Shown here: positions 53,134-62,123 of the stretch, piece by piece
Layout of the letters: every line of letters begins with the position of its first letter
Numbering within the stretch: the stretch's first letter is position 1
Source: Candidatus Epulonipiscioides gigas
GTDB lineage: Bacteria > Bacillota > Clostridia > Lachnospirales > Cellulosilyticaceae
DNA: 64,000 nt
Direction: 5' to 3'
Assembly (NCBI GenBank): GCA_001983555.1
Contig: LJHE01000060.1
Span: forward strand, 18,344-82,343
Position numbers and translations under genes: made by a program
The notes under the pieces: generated by a model
The model's input: the letters and a program-made list of their open reading frames with translations, nothing else
What the model was told of the DNA's origin: nothing
Databases searched by the model: none

Positions 53134-54369
53134 ATGATAATTAACACTAACCTAATGGCAATAAACTCACAACGAAATCTGGGTATTAATCAAAATGAGC
53201 AAGGTGGAGTAATGGAGAAACTTTCTTCAGGACTTAGAATCAATCGTGCAGGTGATGATGCCGCTGGTCTTGCAACATCTGAAAAAATGAGAAATCAAGT
53301 TCAAGGTTTATACCAATCAAGCAGAAATTCACAAGATGGTATATCTTTAATTCAAACTGCTGAAGGAGCTTTAGGTGAAAGTCATGATATGCTAAAAAGA
53401 ATGAGAGAAATGACTATCCAAGCTATGAATGATACATATACAGAAGAAGATAGAAAAAAATTAGATATTGAGCTTCAACAGCTTATCACAGAAATTGATA
53501 GTACAGCGGATAAAACTGAATTTAATGAAAAAGAGCTTTTAAAAGGAGATCCAACAGGACAGGGATTGGCAAGTGTGGGAGAGGCTCGTGTGAAATTAGC
53601 TTCTCAACAAATTAAATACTATAGCCTAATAAAAGGCGAAGCTTCAATGCTAGGTATTGCAGCTAGTATAGAAGAAGGAAGTAAAATGAAGCAAGCAACT
53701 CAATCATTAATAGATCTTGAACAAAAAATATCAGCTCTTGAAGTAAAAGCTGCTGGATTAACTGGTGTAGATGCTCAAACTATTCTAGAGAGTGTAGCTG
53801 TTAATAAAGCTAGTTTAGCAGGTCTAGAAGCTTCTATAGCACAGATTGGAGCTGATGCTGCTGAACATAGAACTACAGCTGTTAGTCTTAGAAATGGTGC
53901 AATTTCTGTAGAAGCACATAATGTTGTAAGTGCAGCACAAAAACTTCAAGGTGTTATGAATGAATCAGTTGGTCCTAATGAATTTACTTTCCAAGTTGGT
54001 GCAAACAATGAGCAAACTATTCAACTTAATATTAAAGCTATGGATTCAACTTCTTTAGGTTTAGTAGCTACTAAAATAGATACTGCTGAAAGTGCACATA
54101 TAGCTCTTAATACTATTGATGCTGCTATTGAGATGATATCTCGTCAAAGAGCAGAGCTTGGAGCTGTTCAAAGCAGACTTGATCATACTATTAAAAATCT
54201 AGATACTACATCTGAAAATCTACAATCAGCTGAATCTCAAATTCGTGATGCTGATATGGCACAGGAGATGGTTAATGTTACAAGAGTAAATATTTTATCC
54301 CAATCTTCTCAGACTATGCTTGCTCACGCAAATCAAGCACCACAACAAGTTCTTCAATTATTAGGTTAG
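53134..54369 (+). CDS. Flagellin 5
   Basis: 411 residues from the ATG at 53134. Member of the 4/5/6 group, but with small departures in otherwise fixed places: GLATSEKMRNQVQGLYQ near the N-terminus and SRLDHTIKNLDTTSENLQ near the C-terminus. This is the most diverged of the three in the conserved ends and may be a minor or relaxed copy. Confidence 0.94.
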   Translation: MIINTNLMAINSQRNLGINQNEQGGVMEKLSSGLRINRAGDDAAGLATSEKMRNQVQGLYQSSRNSQDGISLIQTAEGALGESHDMLKRMREMTIQAMNDTYTEEDRKKLDIELQQLITEIDSTADKTEFNEKELLKGDPTGQGLASVGEARVKLASQQIKYYSLIKGEASMLGIAASIEEGSKMKQATQSLIDLEQKISALEVKAAGLTGVDAQTILESVAVNKASLAGLEASIAQIGADAAEHRTTAVSLRNGAISVEAHNVVSAAQKLQGVMNESVGPNEFTFQVGANNEQTIQLNIKAMDSTSLGLVATKIDTAESAHIALNTIDAAIEMISRQRAELGAVQSRLDHTIKNLDTTSENLQSAESQIRDADMAQEMVNVTRVNILSQSSQTMLAHANQAPQQVLQLLG

Positions 54370-54407
54370 ATTATATAAATTTTGTTTTTTTAATACTTTG
54401 TTTATTA

Positions 54408-54443
54408 GACATTCCTTTGATTTTTAATGTGAATGTCTTTTTT
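54408..54443 (+). terminator. Terminator after flagellin 5
   Basis: GACATTC (54408-54414) with GAATGTC (54431-54437) then TTTTTT; a shorter form of the second hairpin after flagellin 4. Confidence 0.82.
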
Positions 54444-54519
54444 GTATACTTTTTTATTTATTCTTATAATTATAAAGATTTTTTGGAATATTTTACTAAT
54501 TTTTTTTTCAAATAAACTA

Positions 54520-54546
54520 TAAAGTATCTTTAGCTTGTACCGATAT
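54520..54546 (+). promoter_or_regulatory. Sigma-D promoter of flagellin 6
   Basis: TAAA (54520-54523), 16 bp, CCGATAT (54540-54546), then a leader of over 100 nt. Besides the terminator, promoter and CsrA-type hairpin I see nothing in the 327-bp gap 54370-54696. Confidence 0.72.
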
Positions 54547-54659
54547 ATTTTATTGAAAAGGTTATTAAATATATAGATAACATAAATAATATTTTAAGTA
54601 TATATTAGTCTATTTAAAATTCGTATATCTATAAAAACCTAAAAAAAATAAAATTAATA

Positions 54660-54690
54660 GGCAAGGATGCCGCTTATATTCAAGGAGGAA
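54660..54690 (+). promoter_or_regulatory. CsrA-type leader hairpin and ribosome site, flagellin 6
   Basis: GGCA-AGGA-TGCC at 54660-54671 followed by AAGGAGGA. Confidence 0.65.
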
Positions 54691-54696
54691 TTTAAA

Positions 54697-55932
54697 ATGA
54701 TAATTAACACTAACCTAATGGCAATAAACTCACAAAGAAATTTTGGTATTATTCAAAATCAACAAGGTGGAGTAATGGAGAAACTTTCTTCAGGACTTAG
54801 AATAAACCGTGCAGGTGATGATGCCGCTGGTCTTGCAATTTCTGAAAAAATGAGAAATCAAATTAAAGGTTTAAACCAATCAAGCAGAAATTCACAAGAT
54901 GGTATATCTTTAATTCAAACTGCAGAAGGTGCCTTAGGAGAAAGTCATGACATGTTAAAAAGAATGCGTGAAATGACTATCCAAGCTATGAATGATACAT
55001 ATACTGAAGAAGATAGAAAAAAATTAGATATTGAACTTCAACAGCTTATCACAGAAATTGATAGTACAGCAGATAAAACTGAATTTAATGAAAAAGAACT
55101 TCTGAAAGGAGATCCAACAGGACAAGGATTGGCAAGTGTGGGAGATGCTCGTGTAAAATTAGCCTCTCAACAAGTAAAATACTACAGCATGATTAAAGCA
55201 GAAGCTTCAACATTGGGTGTAGCAGCTAGTATAGAAGAAGGAACTCTTATGAAACGAGCAACTCAATCATTAATTGATCTTGAGCAAAAAATATCAGCTC
55301 TTGAAGTAAAAGCTGCTGGTTTAACTGGTCAAAAGGCTCAGGAAATTTTAGAAAGTGTAGCTGTTAATAAAGCTAGTTTAGCAGGTCTAGAAGCTTCTAT
55401 AGCAGGTATTGGAGCTTCAGCTGCTAGCTATAGAACTCAAGCCGCTAGTCTTAGAAGGGGTGCAATTTCTGTAGAAGCACATAATGTTGTAAGTGCAGCA
55501 CAAAAACTTCAAGGCATTATGAATGAATCAGTAGGTCCTAATGAATTTACTTTCCAAGTTGGTGCAAACAATGACCAAACTATTCAGCTTAATATTAAAG
55601 CTATGGATTCAACTTCTTTAGGCTTAACAGCTACTAAGATAGATACTGCTGAAAGTGCACATATTGCTCTGACTACAATTGATGCTGCTATTGAAATGAT
55701 ATCTCGTCAAAGAGCTGAGCTTGGAGCTGTTCAAAATAGACTTGAGCACACTGTTAAAAATCTAGATAATACAGCAGAAAACTTACAATCAGCTGAATCT
55801 CAAATTCGTGATACTGATATGGCAGAATACATGGTTGAGCTTACAAGAGTAAATATTTTATCTCAATCTTCTCAAGCTATGCTTGCTCAAGCAAATCAAA
55901 TACCACAACAAGTACTTCAATTATTAGGTTAA
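54697..55932 (+). CDS. Flagellin 6
   Basis: 411 residues from the ATG at 54697. Same group as 4 and 5, closest to 4 in the centre (SVGDARVKLASQQVKYYSMI). Near the C-terminus it has RDTDMAEYMVELTR where the others have RDADMA. No cysteine. Last of the array, closed by a strong terminator. Confidence 0.95.
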   Translation: MIINTNLMAINSQRNFGIIQNQQGGVMEKLSSGLRINRAGDDAAGLAISEKMRNQIKGLNQSSRNSQDGISLIQTAEGALGESHDMLKRMREMTIQAMNDTYTEEDRKKLDIELQQLITEIDSTADKTEFNEKELLKGDPTGQGLASVGDARVKLASQQVKYYSMIKAEASTLGVAASIEEGTLMKRATQSLIDLEQKISALEVKAAGLTGQKAQEILESVAVNKASLAGLEASIAGIGASAASYRTQAASLRRGAISVEAHNVVSAAQKLQGIMNESVGPNEFTFQVGANNDQTIQLNIKAMDSTSLGLTATKIDTAESAHIALTTIDAAIEMISRQRAELGAVQNRLEHTVKNLDNTAENLQSAESQIRDTDMAEYMVELTRVNILSQSSQAMLAQANQIPQQVLQLLG

Positions 55933-55937
55933 TATGT

Positions 55938-55976
55938 AAAACCTTTGGGAACTTTTCTATCCCAGAGGTTTTTTTC
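55938..55976. terminator. Bidirectional terminator, flagellin 6 / pflA
   Basis: AAAACCTTTGGGA with TCCCAGAGGTTTT (one G-U pair), then a T run on the plus strand and TTTTAC on the minus strand, between convergent genes. Confidence 0.9.
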
Positions 55977-56708
55977 TTATGAATTAAAAATTGGCAATTT
56001 GTATTTTTTAAATATTTCTTTTGTCTCTTTAATTAATGAATCGTCTGGTTCCAACGTATTTTTTAGCTTATATTCATAATTTAATTCTTTCCATTTAAAT
56101 TCGCCCATTTTATGAAATGGTAATACATCGATTCTTTCTACATTGGTAAGAGTAGTTAAATATTTAGCCAATTCTTCAATATCATTTAGATTATCAGTTA
56201 AATTTGGCACAAGTACATATCTAATCCACACAGGGATATTTCGTTTCATCAATTCTTGCTCAAAATTTAGGGTTGGTTCAAGCGAAACTCCTGTCACATC
56301 TTTATATACATCCTTATTATAAGATTTAATATCTAATAATACAAGATCTGTATAATCTAATACATTTCCGATTTTATCAATACCTATAAATCCAGAAGTA
56401 TCGATACAAGTATGAATTCCTTGTTTTTTAGCTTTTTTAAATATATCAGCAACAAATTCTGGCTGTAAAAGAGGTTCTCCGCCACTTATAGTAAGACCTC
56501 CACCAGAATTTTTCATGTATGGTTTATATTTAATTATTTCCTTTATAATCTCATCTGAATCTATTTGCTCCCCAGTTGAAGTTTTCCAAGTATCTGGATT
56601 ATGGCAATATTGGCAACGAAGAGGACACCCTTGCATAAATATTATATATCTAATTCCAGGACCGTCAACTGTCCCACAAGTTTCAATAGAATGAATTCTT
56701 CCAATCAT
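55977..56708 (-). CDS. pflA: Pyruvate formate-lyase activating enzyme
   Basis: 243 residues, radical SAM enzyme that puts the glycyl radical on PflB. The iron-sulfur cluster motif is CPLRCQYC (Cys28, 32, 35), followed by the TISGGEPLLQ block that binds S-adenosylmethionine. Same strand as pflB but separated from it by the Rpn-type nuclease gene, where direct adjacency is usual. Confidence 0.95.
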   Translation of the reverse strand: MIGRIHSIETCGTVDGPGIRYIIFMQGCPLRCQYCHNPDTWKTSTGEQIDSDEIIKEIIKYKPYMKNSGGGLTISGGEPLLQPEFVADIFKKAKKQGIHTCIDTSGFIGIDKIGNVLDYTDLVLLDIKSYNKDVYKDVTGVSLEPTLNFEQELMKRNIPVWIRYVLVPNLTDNLNDIEELAKYLTTLTNVERIDVLPFHKMGEFKWKELNYEYKLKNTLEPDDSLIKETKEIFKKYKLPIFNS

Positions 56709-56726
56709 ACTTTGCTCCTTATCCTA

Positions 56727-57638
56727 TTATTTTTTTAATTGTTGTGTTATTAAAGATTGTATTTCATTTATATTTAGTTTTGTTGTTTTTTCTATAATTT
56801 CTATATCAATATTTTGAGCTATTAAACTTTTCGCAATTTCTATTATTGTTTCGGCTTTACCTTCAGCTCTTCCTTCAGCTTTGCCTTTTGCTTCTCCTTC
56901 GGCAATTGCACTTTTTATCACTGATTTAGCAATTTTCTTTTCTTTTATATGAACATCATATTTCTGTTTTTCTTTTAGTGACATTTTTAATATACTTAAT
57001 TTTTCTTGAACTTTATCAATATGCTTAGCTTTAAATTTTTCATCTATTTCACTATTTTTGAATAAATAAATCCATTCATCTAAATCACCGTTAATAATAT
57101 TATGAAATCTATCTACCATAATGAAATAATACTCTGGAAAGACATCTCTAGTTAACTTTAAATCATTTATTGGAACATTTTTTTTAATTTTTTCATTATA
57201 TTGCTCACTTAAATCTTCAATTATTGTTTTTCCTCTATAAATATAGCCTTTGCCACGTCCTAAATTAAAATATAATATATTTATCGAAATTACTTTATCA
57301 ATATTTCCATATGGTTCATCAACATTTAAATTATCCACTATAGTCTTTGATGTTTCCCATATTACTCTTTCCATAAAGTCATCTTCTCTATCATATTGTA
57401 TTTCAATTATCATTTTTCTTTTGTTGCTATCTTTAACTATTAAATCTACTCTATTTAGTTTAGCTGAATGAGAATTTTTATTACTTTCACTTTCTAATAA
57501 ATCTAATATTTTAATATTATCATCTTTTAATAGAGCTATTAAAAAACCTTCTAATATATCAAAATTATCTTTTTGGCGCAATATATATTTCATTGCATAA
57601 TCAAATGATATTAACTCTCTTTCTTTTTTATTTCTCAT
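56727..57638 (-). CDS. Rpn-type PD-(D/E)XK nuclease family protein
   Basis: 303 residues. N-terminal FDYAMKYILRQKDN block and nuclease core with Asp65 in NRVDLIVKD and Glu79-x-Gln81 in IIEIQYDRE. The C-terminal part has EG-A-G repeats (GEAKGKAEGRAEGKAE) typical of Rpn/PD-(D/E)XK 'transposase' proteins. In Escherichia coli relatives promote RecA-independent recombination and act in phage defence. AAGGAGG ribosome site. It interrupts the pflB-pflA pair, 18 bp from pflA, so it may be a mobile newcomer. Confidence 0.88.
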   Translation of the reverse strand: MRNKKERELISFDYAMKYILRQKDNFDILEGFLIALLKDDNIKILDLLESESNKNSHSAKLNRVDLIVKDSNKRKMIIEIQYDREDDFMERVIWETSKTIVDNLNVDEPYGNIDKVISINILYFNLGRGKGYIYRGKTIIEDLSEQYNEKIKKNVPINDLKLTRDVFPEYYFIMVDRFHNIINGDLDEWIYLFKNSEIDEKFKAKHIDKVQEKLSILKMSLKEKQKYDVHIKEKKIAKSVIKSAIAEGEAKGKAEGRAEGKAETIIEIAKSLIAQNIDIEIIEKTTKLNINEIQSLITQQLKK

Positions 57639-57670
57639 TTTTATGCCTCCTTGCTAAATCTATACAATAT

Positions 57671-57697
57671 AAAAAAGGAGATGCCAATGGCACCCCC
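57671..57697 (-). terminator. Terminator after pflB
   Basis: On the minus strand GGGGGTGCC-ATT-GGCATCTCC followed by TTTTTT. It would reduce read-through from pflB into the nuclease and pflA genes. Confidence 0.85.
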
Positions 57698-57713
57698 TAA
57701 TCTGTTATAGATA

Positions 57714-59945
57714 TTAAAATTTTGTGTGGAATGTTCTATTAACAACATCTAATTGTTGCTCTTTAGTAAGTCTTATAAAGTTAACAGCATAACCAGATAC
57801 ACGAATTGTAAGTTGTGGATATTTCTCTGGATGATCCATAGCATCTAGTAAAGTTTCTCTATTGAATACGTTTACGTTTAGATGTTGACCTGTTTTCTCA
57901 AAGTATCCATCAAGTAAAGATGCGAGATTCTTGTATCTTTCTTGGTCATCTTTTCCAAGAGCAGCTGGAATAATTGAGAAAGTATAAGAAATACCATCTT
58001 CAGCGTGCTTATAAGGAAGTTTTGCAACTGAATTAAGAGCAGCAACCGCACCTTTTTTGTCACGTCCATGCATTGGGTTTGCTCCTGGAGCAAATGGCTC
58101 TCCTGCCTTACGTCCGTCTGGTGTATCACCTGTTTTCTTACCATAAACTACATTTGAAGTAATTGTAAGAATTGACATAGTTGGAATAGAATTTCTATAA
58201 GTTTTGTGCTTTCTAATGTCATTCATAAATATTTCTGTAATATCTACTGCCATTTGGTCGATTTCATCATCATCATTACCAAATGCTGTATAATCACCTT
58301 CAATTTCATAATGTTTTGCAAGACCAGTTTCATCACGAATAACTTTTACTTTTGCATTTTTAATTGCAGAAAGTGAGTCAACTACAACAGAAAGACCAGC
58401 TATACCAGTTGCGAAAGTTCTAATTATATCTTTGTCATGAAGTGCAAGCTCAAGTTTTTCATAGCAATATTTATCATGCATATAGTGAATTACATTAAGT
58501 GCTCCAACATATACTCCTGCTAACCATTCCATCACTTGCAAGAATTTATCCCAAACTTCATTAAATTCAAGATATTCACCTGTAATAGGTGCAAATTTAG
58601 GTCCAACTTGATCTCCAGTTTTTTCATCACGACCACCGTTGATAGCATATAATAATGCTTTTGCAAGGTTTGCACGAGCTCCAAAGAATTGCATTTGCTT
58701 ACCAATTCTCATAGCAGATACACAACAAGCAATACCGTAGTCATCTCCATGGAATGGACGCATCAAGTCATCATTTTCATATTGGATTGAACTTGTTAGT
58801 ATGCTCATTTTAGAACAGAACAATTTAAAGTTTTCTGGTAATTGTGTAGACCAAAGAACTGTTAAGTTAGGCTCTGGTGCAGGTCCTAAATTAATTAGTG
58901 TATGAAGAACACGGAAACTATTTTTAGTAACAAGTGTACGTCCATCAAGACCCATACCACCAATTGCTTCTGTAACCCAAGTTGGATCGCCTGAGAATAA
59001 TTCATTGTATGCTGGAGTTCTAAGGAAACGAACCATTCTCAGTTTCATAACAAAGTGATCCATATATTCTTGAGCTTGTTCTTCAGTAATTAAACCTTTT
59101 TCAAGATCACGTTGAATATATATATCAATGAAAGTTGAAGTTCTACCAAGTGACATAGCAGCACCATCTTGTTCTTTTACAGCACCAAGATAGCCAAAAT
59201 ATGTCCATTGAATTGCTTCTTGCGCATTTTGAGCTGGCTGAGAAATGTCAAAACCATAGCTTTTAGCCATAGCTTTAAGTTCATTTAGTGCTCCAATTTG
59301 TTCTGTAAGCTCTTCTCTAAGACGAATGACATCCTCTGTCATACTTGGAGCTTCTGTTTGAAGTTTTGATTTATTTTTTTCAGCAATTAATGCATCAATA
59401 CCATAAAGAGCTACGCGACGATAGTCACCAATAATACGTCCACGCCCATATGCATCTGGAAGACCTGTTATAATACCAGATTTACGAACTGCTCTCATTG
59501 CACTTGTGTATGCTGAGAAAACACCATCATTGTGAGTTTTTCTATATTTTGTGAATACTTCTTCTGTTTCTTTATCTAGCTCATATCCGTATGCATGAAG
59601 AGCACTTTCAACTGTGCGAATACCACCGTTTGGCATAATATTACGCTTTAATGGGGCATCTGATTGGAAACCGACAATAGTCTCAATTTCTTTATTCAAA
59701 TATCCTGGGCCATGTGAAACAATAGTTGAAGGAATTTTAGTTTCTACATCATAAACTCCTTTTTTAAGCTCTTCTTTCATCATAACCATAACTTGCTCCC
59801 AAAGAGCAGTTGTATTTGCAGTAGGACCTGCTAAGAACGTGTCATCGCCCTCATATGGAGTATAGTTTTTTTGAATAAAATCTCTAACATCTATATCTTT
59901 TGTCCAGTCACCATCAGTATTAAAACCTTCCCATTGTTTAAACAT
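57714..59945 (-). CDS. pflB: Formate acetyltransferase (pyruvate formate-lyase)
   Basis: 743 residues from the ATG at 59945 (AAGGAG 10 bp before; the frame opens at a GTG at 59975 containing that site). Converts pyruvate and CoA to acetyl-CoA and formate. Adjacent catalytic cysteines in [13 protein letters not shown] and the glycyl-radical site RVSGYAV (Gly718). Shows a fermentative anaerobe. Oxygen-labile as an activated enzyme. Confidence 0.97.
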   Translation of the reverse strand: MFKQWEGFNTDGDWTKDIDVRDFIQKNYTPYEGDDTFLAGPTANTTALWEQVMVMMKEELKKGVYDVETKIPSTIVSHGPGYLNKEIETIVGFQSDAPLKRNIMPNGGIRTVESALHAYGYELDKETEEVFTKYRKTHNDGVFSAYTSAMRAVRKSGIITGLPDAYGRGRIIGDYRRVALYGIDALIAEKNKSKLQTEAPSMTEDVIRLREELTEQIGALNELKAMAKSYGFDISQPAQNAQEAIQWTYFGYLGAVKEQDGAAMSLGRTSTFIDIYIQRDLEKGLITEEQAQEYMDHFVMKLRMVRFLRTPAYNELFSGDPTWVTEAIGGMGLDGRTLVTKNSFRVLHTLINLGPAPEPNLTVLWSTQLPENFKLFCSKMSILTSSIQYENDDLMRPFHGDDYGIACCVSAMRIGKQMQFFGARANLAKALLYAINGGRDEKTGDQVGPKFAPITGEYLEFNEVWDKFLQVMEWLAGVYVGALNVIHYMHDKYCYEKLELALHDKDIIRTFATGIAGLSVVVDSLSAIKNAKVKVIRDETGLAKHYEIEGDYTAFGNDDDEIDQMAVDITEIFMNDIRKHKTYRNSIPTMSILTITSNVVYGKKTGDTPDGRKAGEPFAPGANPMHGRDKKGAVAALNSVAKLPYKHAEDGISYTFSIIPAALGKDDQERYKNLASLLDGYFEKTGQHLNVNVFNRETLLDAMDHPEKYPQLTIRVSGYAVNFIRLTKEQQLDVVNRTFHTKF

Positions 59946-60049
59946 AAAGTATCCATCTCCTTTTATAAATAACACTAAACTAAGAAATTAATAAACAAGT
60001 CATTAATATGTAACTTTTTAATGACTGCTTATGTGTGCTTATATAATAT

Positions 60050-60079
60050 ATTATACACTGTATACAGTATACGTGTCAA
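60050..60079 (-). promoter_or_regulatory. pflB promoter with palindromic operator
   Basis: Minus strand TTGACA (60079-60074), 18 bp, TATAAT (60055-60050). The spacer holds ACTGTATACAGT (60057-60068), a perfect palindrome, overlapping GTATAC-A-GTATAC (60060-60072). Bound protein would block RNA polymerase. The rest of 60080-60349 shows no gene. Confidence 0.65.
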
Positions 60080-60349
60080 TAGATTTTTAATTTTTTTTTA
60101 TTTTTCTACTGAAAATTTTATAATGCATATTACTTTTTAATTAAAAATGAAAGAATTAGTTTATAAATTTGCAAATTTTACAAAAAAATTGTAATATCCG
60201 TCAGTTTCAGTTAAAATATAATTTTAAAAGGCAAGATTTAGAAATTAAACTTGCAAGTAAGAAAATAAAAAACTTTATGCATATAGTATGTCCAATTTTG
60301 CATAAAATTAGTAGGGTAAAATAATAAAATTATTAAGGAGGCTTTATAT

Positions 60350-61213
60350 ATGAAAAATGTTTTAATTGGAATGGTTTTAGGTATCGCAAACGTTATCCCA
60401 GGTGTTAGTGCTGGAACTATGGCAGTAGTTTTTAAAATTTATGACCAACTTTTAGATGCCATAAGTTTAGATGTAAAAAAACTCAAAAAAAATTTTAAAT
60501 TTATTGCCACATTAGGAATAGGAATTGTACTAGGAATTTTATTTTTTAGTAGAGTAATTACATTTTTATATGAAAATTATAATATGCAAACAAATTTTAT
60601 TTTTATCGGAGTTATATTAGGTAGTATTCCAATGATTTATAAAAAGATTGTGAGCGAAAAAGATTTGGAGCCAAGTGGCCTTATTCCTTTTATAATTCCG
60701 CTTTTAATCATGCTCTATATGGCTGCAAACGGTGAAGGGCAAGGAAGTGGAACTTTAATCGAAACTATTAATATAGCAACTGCAGTACTTTTTGTATGTG
60801 CTGGAGCAATAAGTGCTTTTACAATGATTATTCCAGGAATTAGCGGTTCATTTATTTTGCTTACCATTGGATGTTATGAAACTATTATAGCGGCTATTTC
60901 TGACACAACTCAACTTGGGTTAAGCTTTCTACAAGGAGCGGTATCTTTTGGTGACTTAATCTCTTCTTATAGCGTAATTATTCTTATATTATTTGGCATT
61001 GGTGTTGTAATTGGCTTAGTTGGAGGCAGCTCCTTGGTACAAGCTTTGCTTCAAAATTATACACAAGGAACATATCTTGTAATTATGGGCCTTGTTGTTG
61101 GTTCTATTTTTACCATTTATCCTGGTATAACTTTTAATGCTACTGGAATTAGCTCCATAATTTTTATGGTTGCTGCTTGTATTATTTCTTATTTATTCTC
61201 AGAGCGAGAATAA
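60350..61213 (+). CDS. popT: DUF368 / PopT-type undecaprenyl phosphate transporter
   Basis: 287 residues, about eight hydrophobic segments, with the internally repeated DUF368 motifs GIANVIPGVSAGTMAVV near the N-terminus and MIIPGISGSFILLTIGCYE in the middle. Members recycle undecaprenyl phosphate across the membrane for envelope synthesis. AAGGAGG ribosome site. Assignment of the symbol rests on family membership. Confidence 0.85.
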   Translation: MKNVLIGMVLGIANVIPGVSAGTMAVVFKIYDQLLDAISLDVKKLKKNFKFIATLGIGIVLGILFFSRVITFLYENYNMQTNFIFIGVILGSIPMIYKKIVSEKDLEPSGLIPFIIPLLIMLYMAANGEGQGSGTLIETINIATAVLFVCAGAISAFTMIIPGISGSFILLTIGCYETIIAAISDTTQLGLSFLQGAVSFGDLISSYSVIILILFGIGVVIGLVGGSSLVQALLQNYTQGTYLVIMGLVVGSIFTIYPGITFNATGISSIIFMVAACIISYLFSERE

Positions 61214-61234
61214 AATCCACTTACTTTAATATCT

Positions 61235-61732
61235 TCATTCCATTTCTTTAAGTCCAAGTGGTAAATAATATAAAGTATGTTTGGCAACTGCTCCTACAAA
61301 AAAACCTGATATTATTGCAACTATTATAAGGCAAGGTAAATAGAAAATTAAATAAATATTTTCTAAAATTATAGCTGCTACTACCATTTGAGCAATATTA
61401 TGCGTGATAGCTCCGATAATGCTTATATAAATGATGCTAGATGATTTACTTTTTACAAAACTCATAGCTAAAAAACTTAACAAAGCTCCTGTTATACTAT
61501 ATATAAGGGAGCTTATATTTGTGCCAAAAAAACTTGATAATATCACACGTATAAAAATTATTTTAAAGACATCTCTTTTATTTTTGAATAAATATATTGC
61601 AATTAAAGTTACCAGATTACATAAGCCTAGTTTAGCTCCAGGTACAAATAAAAATATTGGAAACATTTTTTCAATTAAACTAAGTATTAAAGCTATTGTT
61701 ATAAGTAGAGAAATAGAAGTCAATTTTGTCAT
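61235..61732 (-). CDS. Gx transporter family protein (Hpre_diP_synt_I-like)
   Basis: 165 residues, about five hydrophobic segments, with PGAKLGLCNLVTLIAIYLF and FFGTNISSLIYSITGALLSFLAM characteristic of the Gx/heptaprenyl diphosphate synthase component I family, which resemble ECF S components. Converges on popT with a 21-bp gap. Substrate unknown. Confidence 0.8.
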   Translation of the reverse strand: MTKLTSISLLITIALILSLIEKMFPIFLFVPGAKLGLCNLVTLIAIYLFKNKRDVFKIIFIRVILSSFFGTNISSLIYSITGALLSFLAMSFVKSKSSSIIYISIIGAITHNIAQMVVAAIILENIYLIFYLPCLIIVAIISGFFVGAVAKHTLYYLPLGLKEME

Positions 61733-61943
61733 ATGTTAAATCTCCTTGCTTTTTTTGGGGCAGAAAATCGCTATCTCATGTAATATCATATTATAATTAT
61801 TTTCTAATAGTATGATAAATAAAAAGAGATTGTCAAGCAAAAATTCATAATCTTTTTAAATTTTCATTGACACAAAAGAAATATTTATACATATTTAAAA
61901 GTAGCTTAGTGATAAAATTATAACATATTTTTAGTTTCTAATT

Positions 61944-62099
61944 TATATAGAAGCTCTTGAAGCACAAAAGTCAATTTGGTAAGTTGAAACTGATAAACTT
62001 AATACAGCATTAAAGAAATAATTTAAATCAATTTTAGTACAATCATATGAGAAAGTGGTTTACAGGAATTGCAACAATAGTCGCCTATTTGAAAATTAA
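61944..62099 (+). pseudogene. Possible coding remnant in a gene-free stretch
   Basis: One plus-strand frame reads YIEALEAQKSIW-stop-VETDKLNTALKK-stop-FKSILVQSYEKV; both stops are TAA, one change from CAA. The pattern loosely recalls the C-terminal part of TolC/NodT-type efflux proteins, which would be odd in this lineage. No ribosome site or full domain. The remaining part of 61740-62123 holds nothing I recognise beyond a TTGACA at 61867. Confidence 0.25.
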
Positions 62100-62123
62100 A
62101 ATTGTTATATCGAACTTATTATT

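Noticed and set aside
47242..55932. Regular repeats suggesting a CRISPR array
   Set aside because: The repeats are paralogous flagellin genes and their leaders about 1.5 kb apart, not short repeat-spacer units; no cas genes are present.
59945..59975. Extended pflB start (ten extra residues)
   Set aside because: The extension contains the AAGGAG ribosome site and does not match the family N-terminus; the ATG at 59945 is used.
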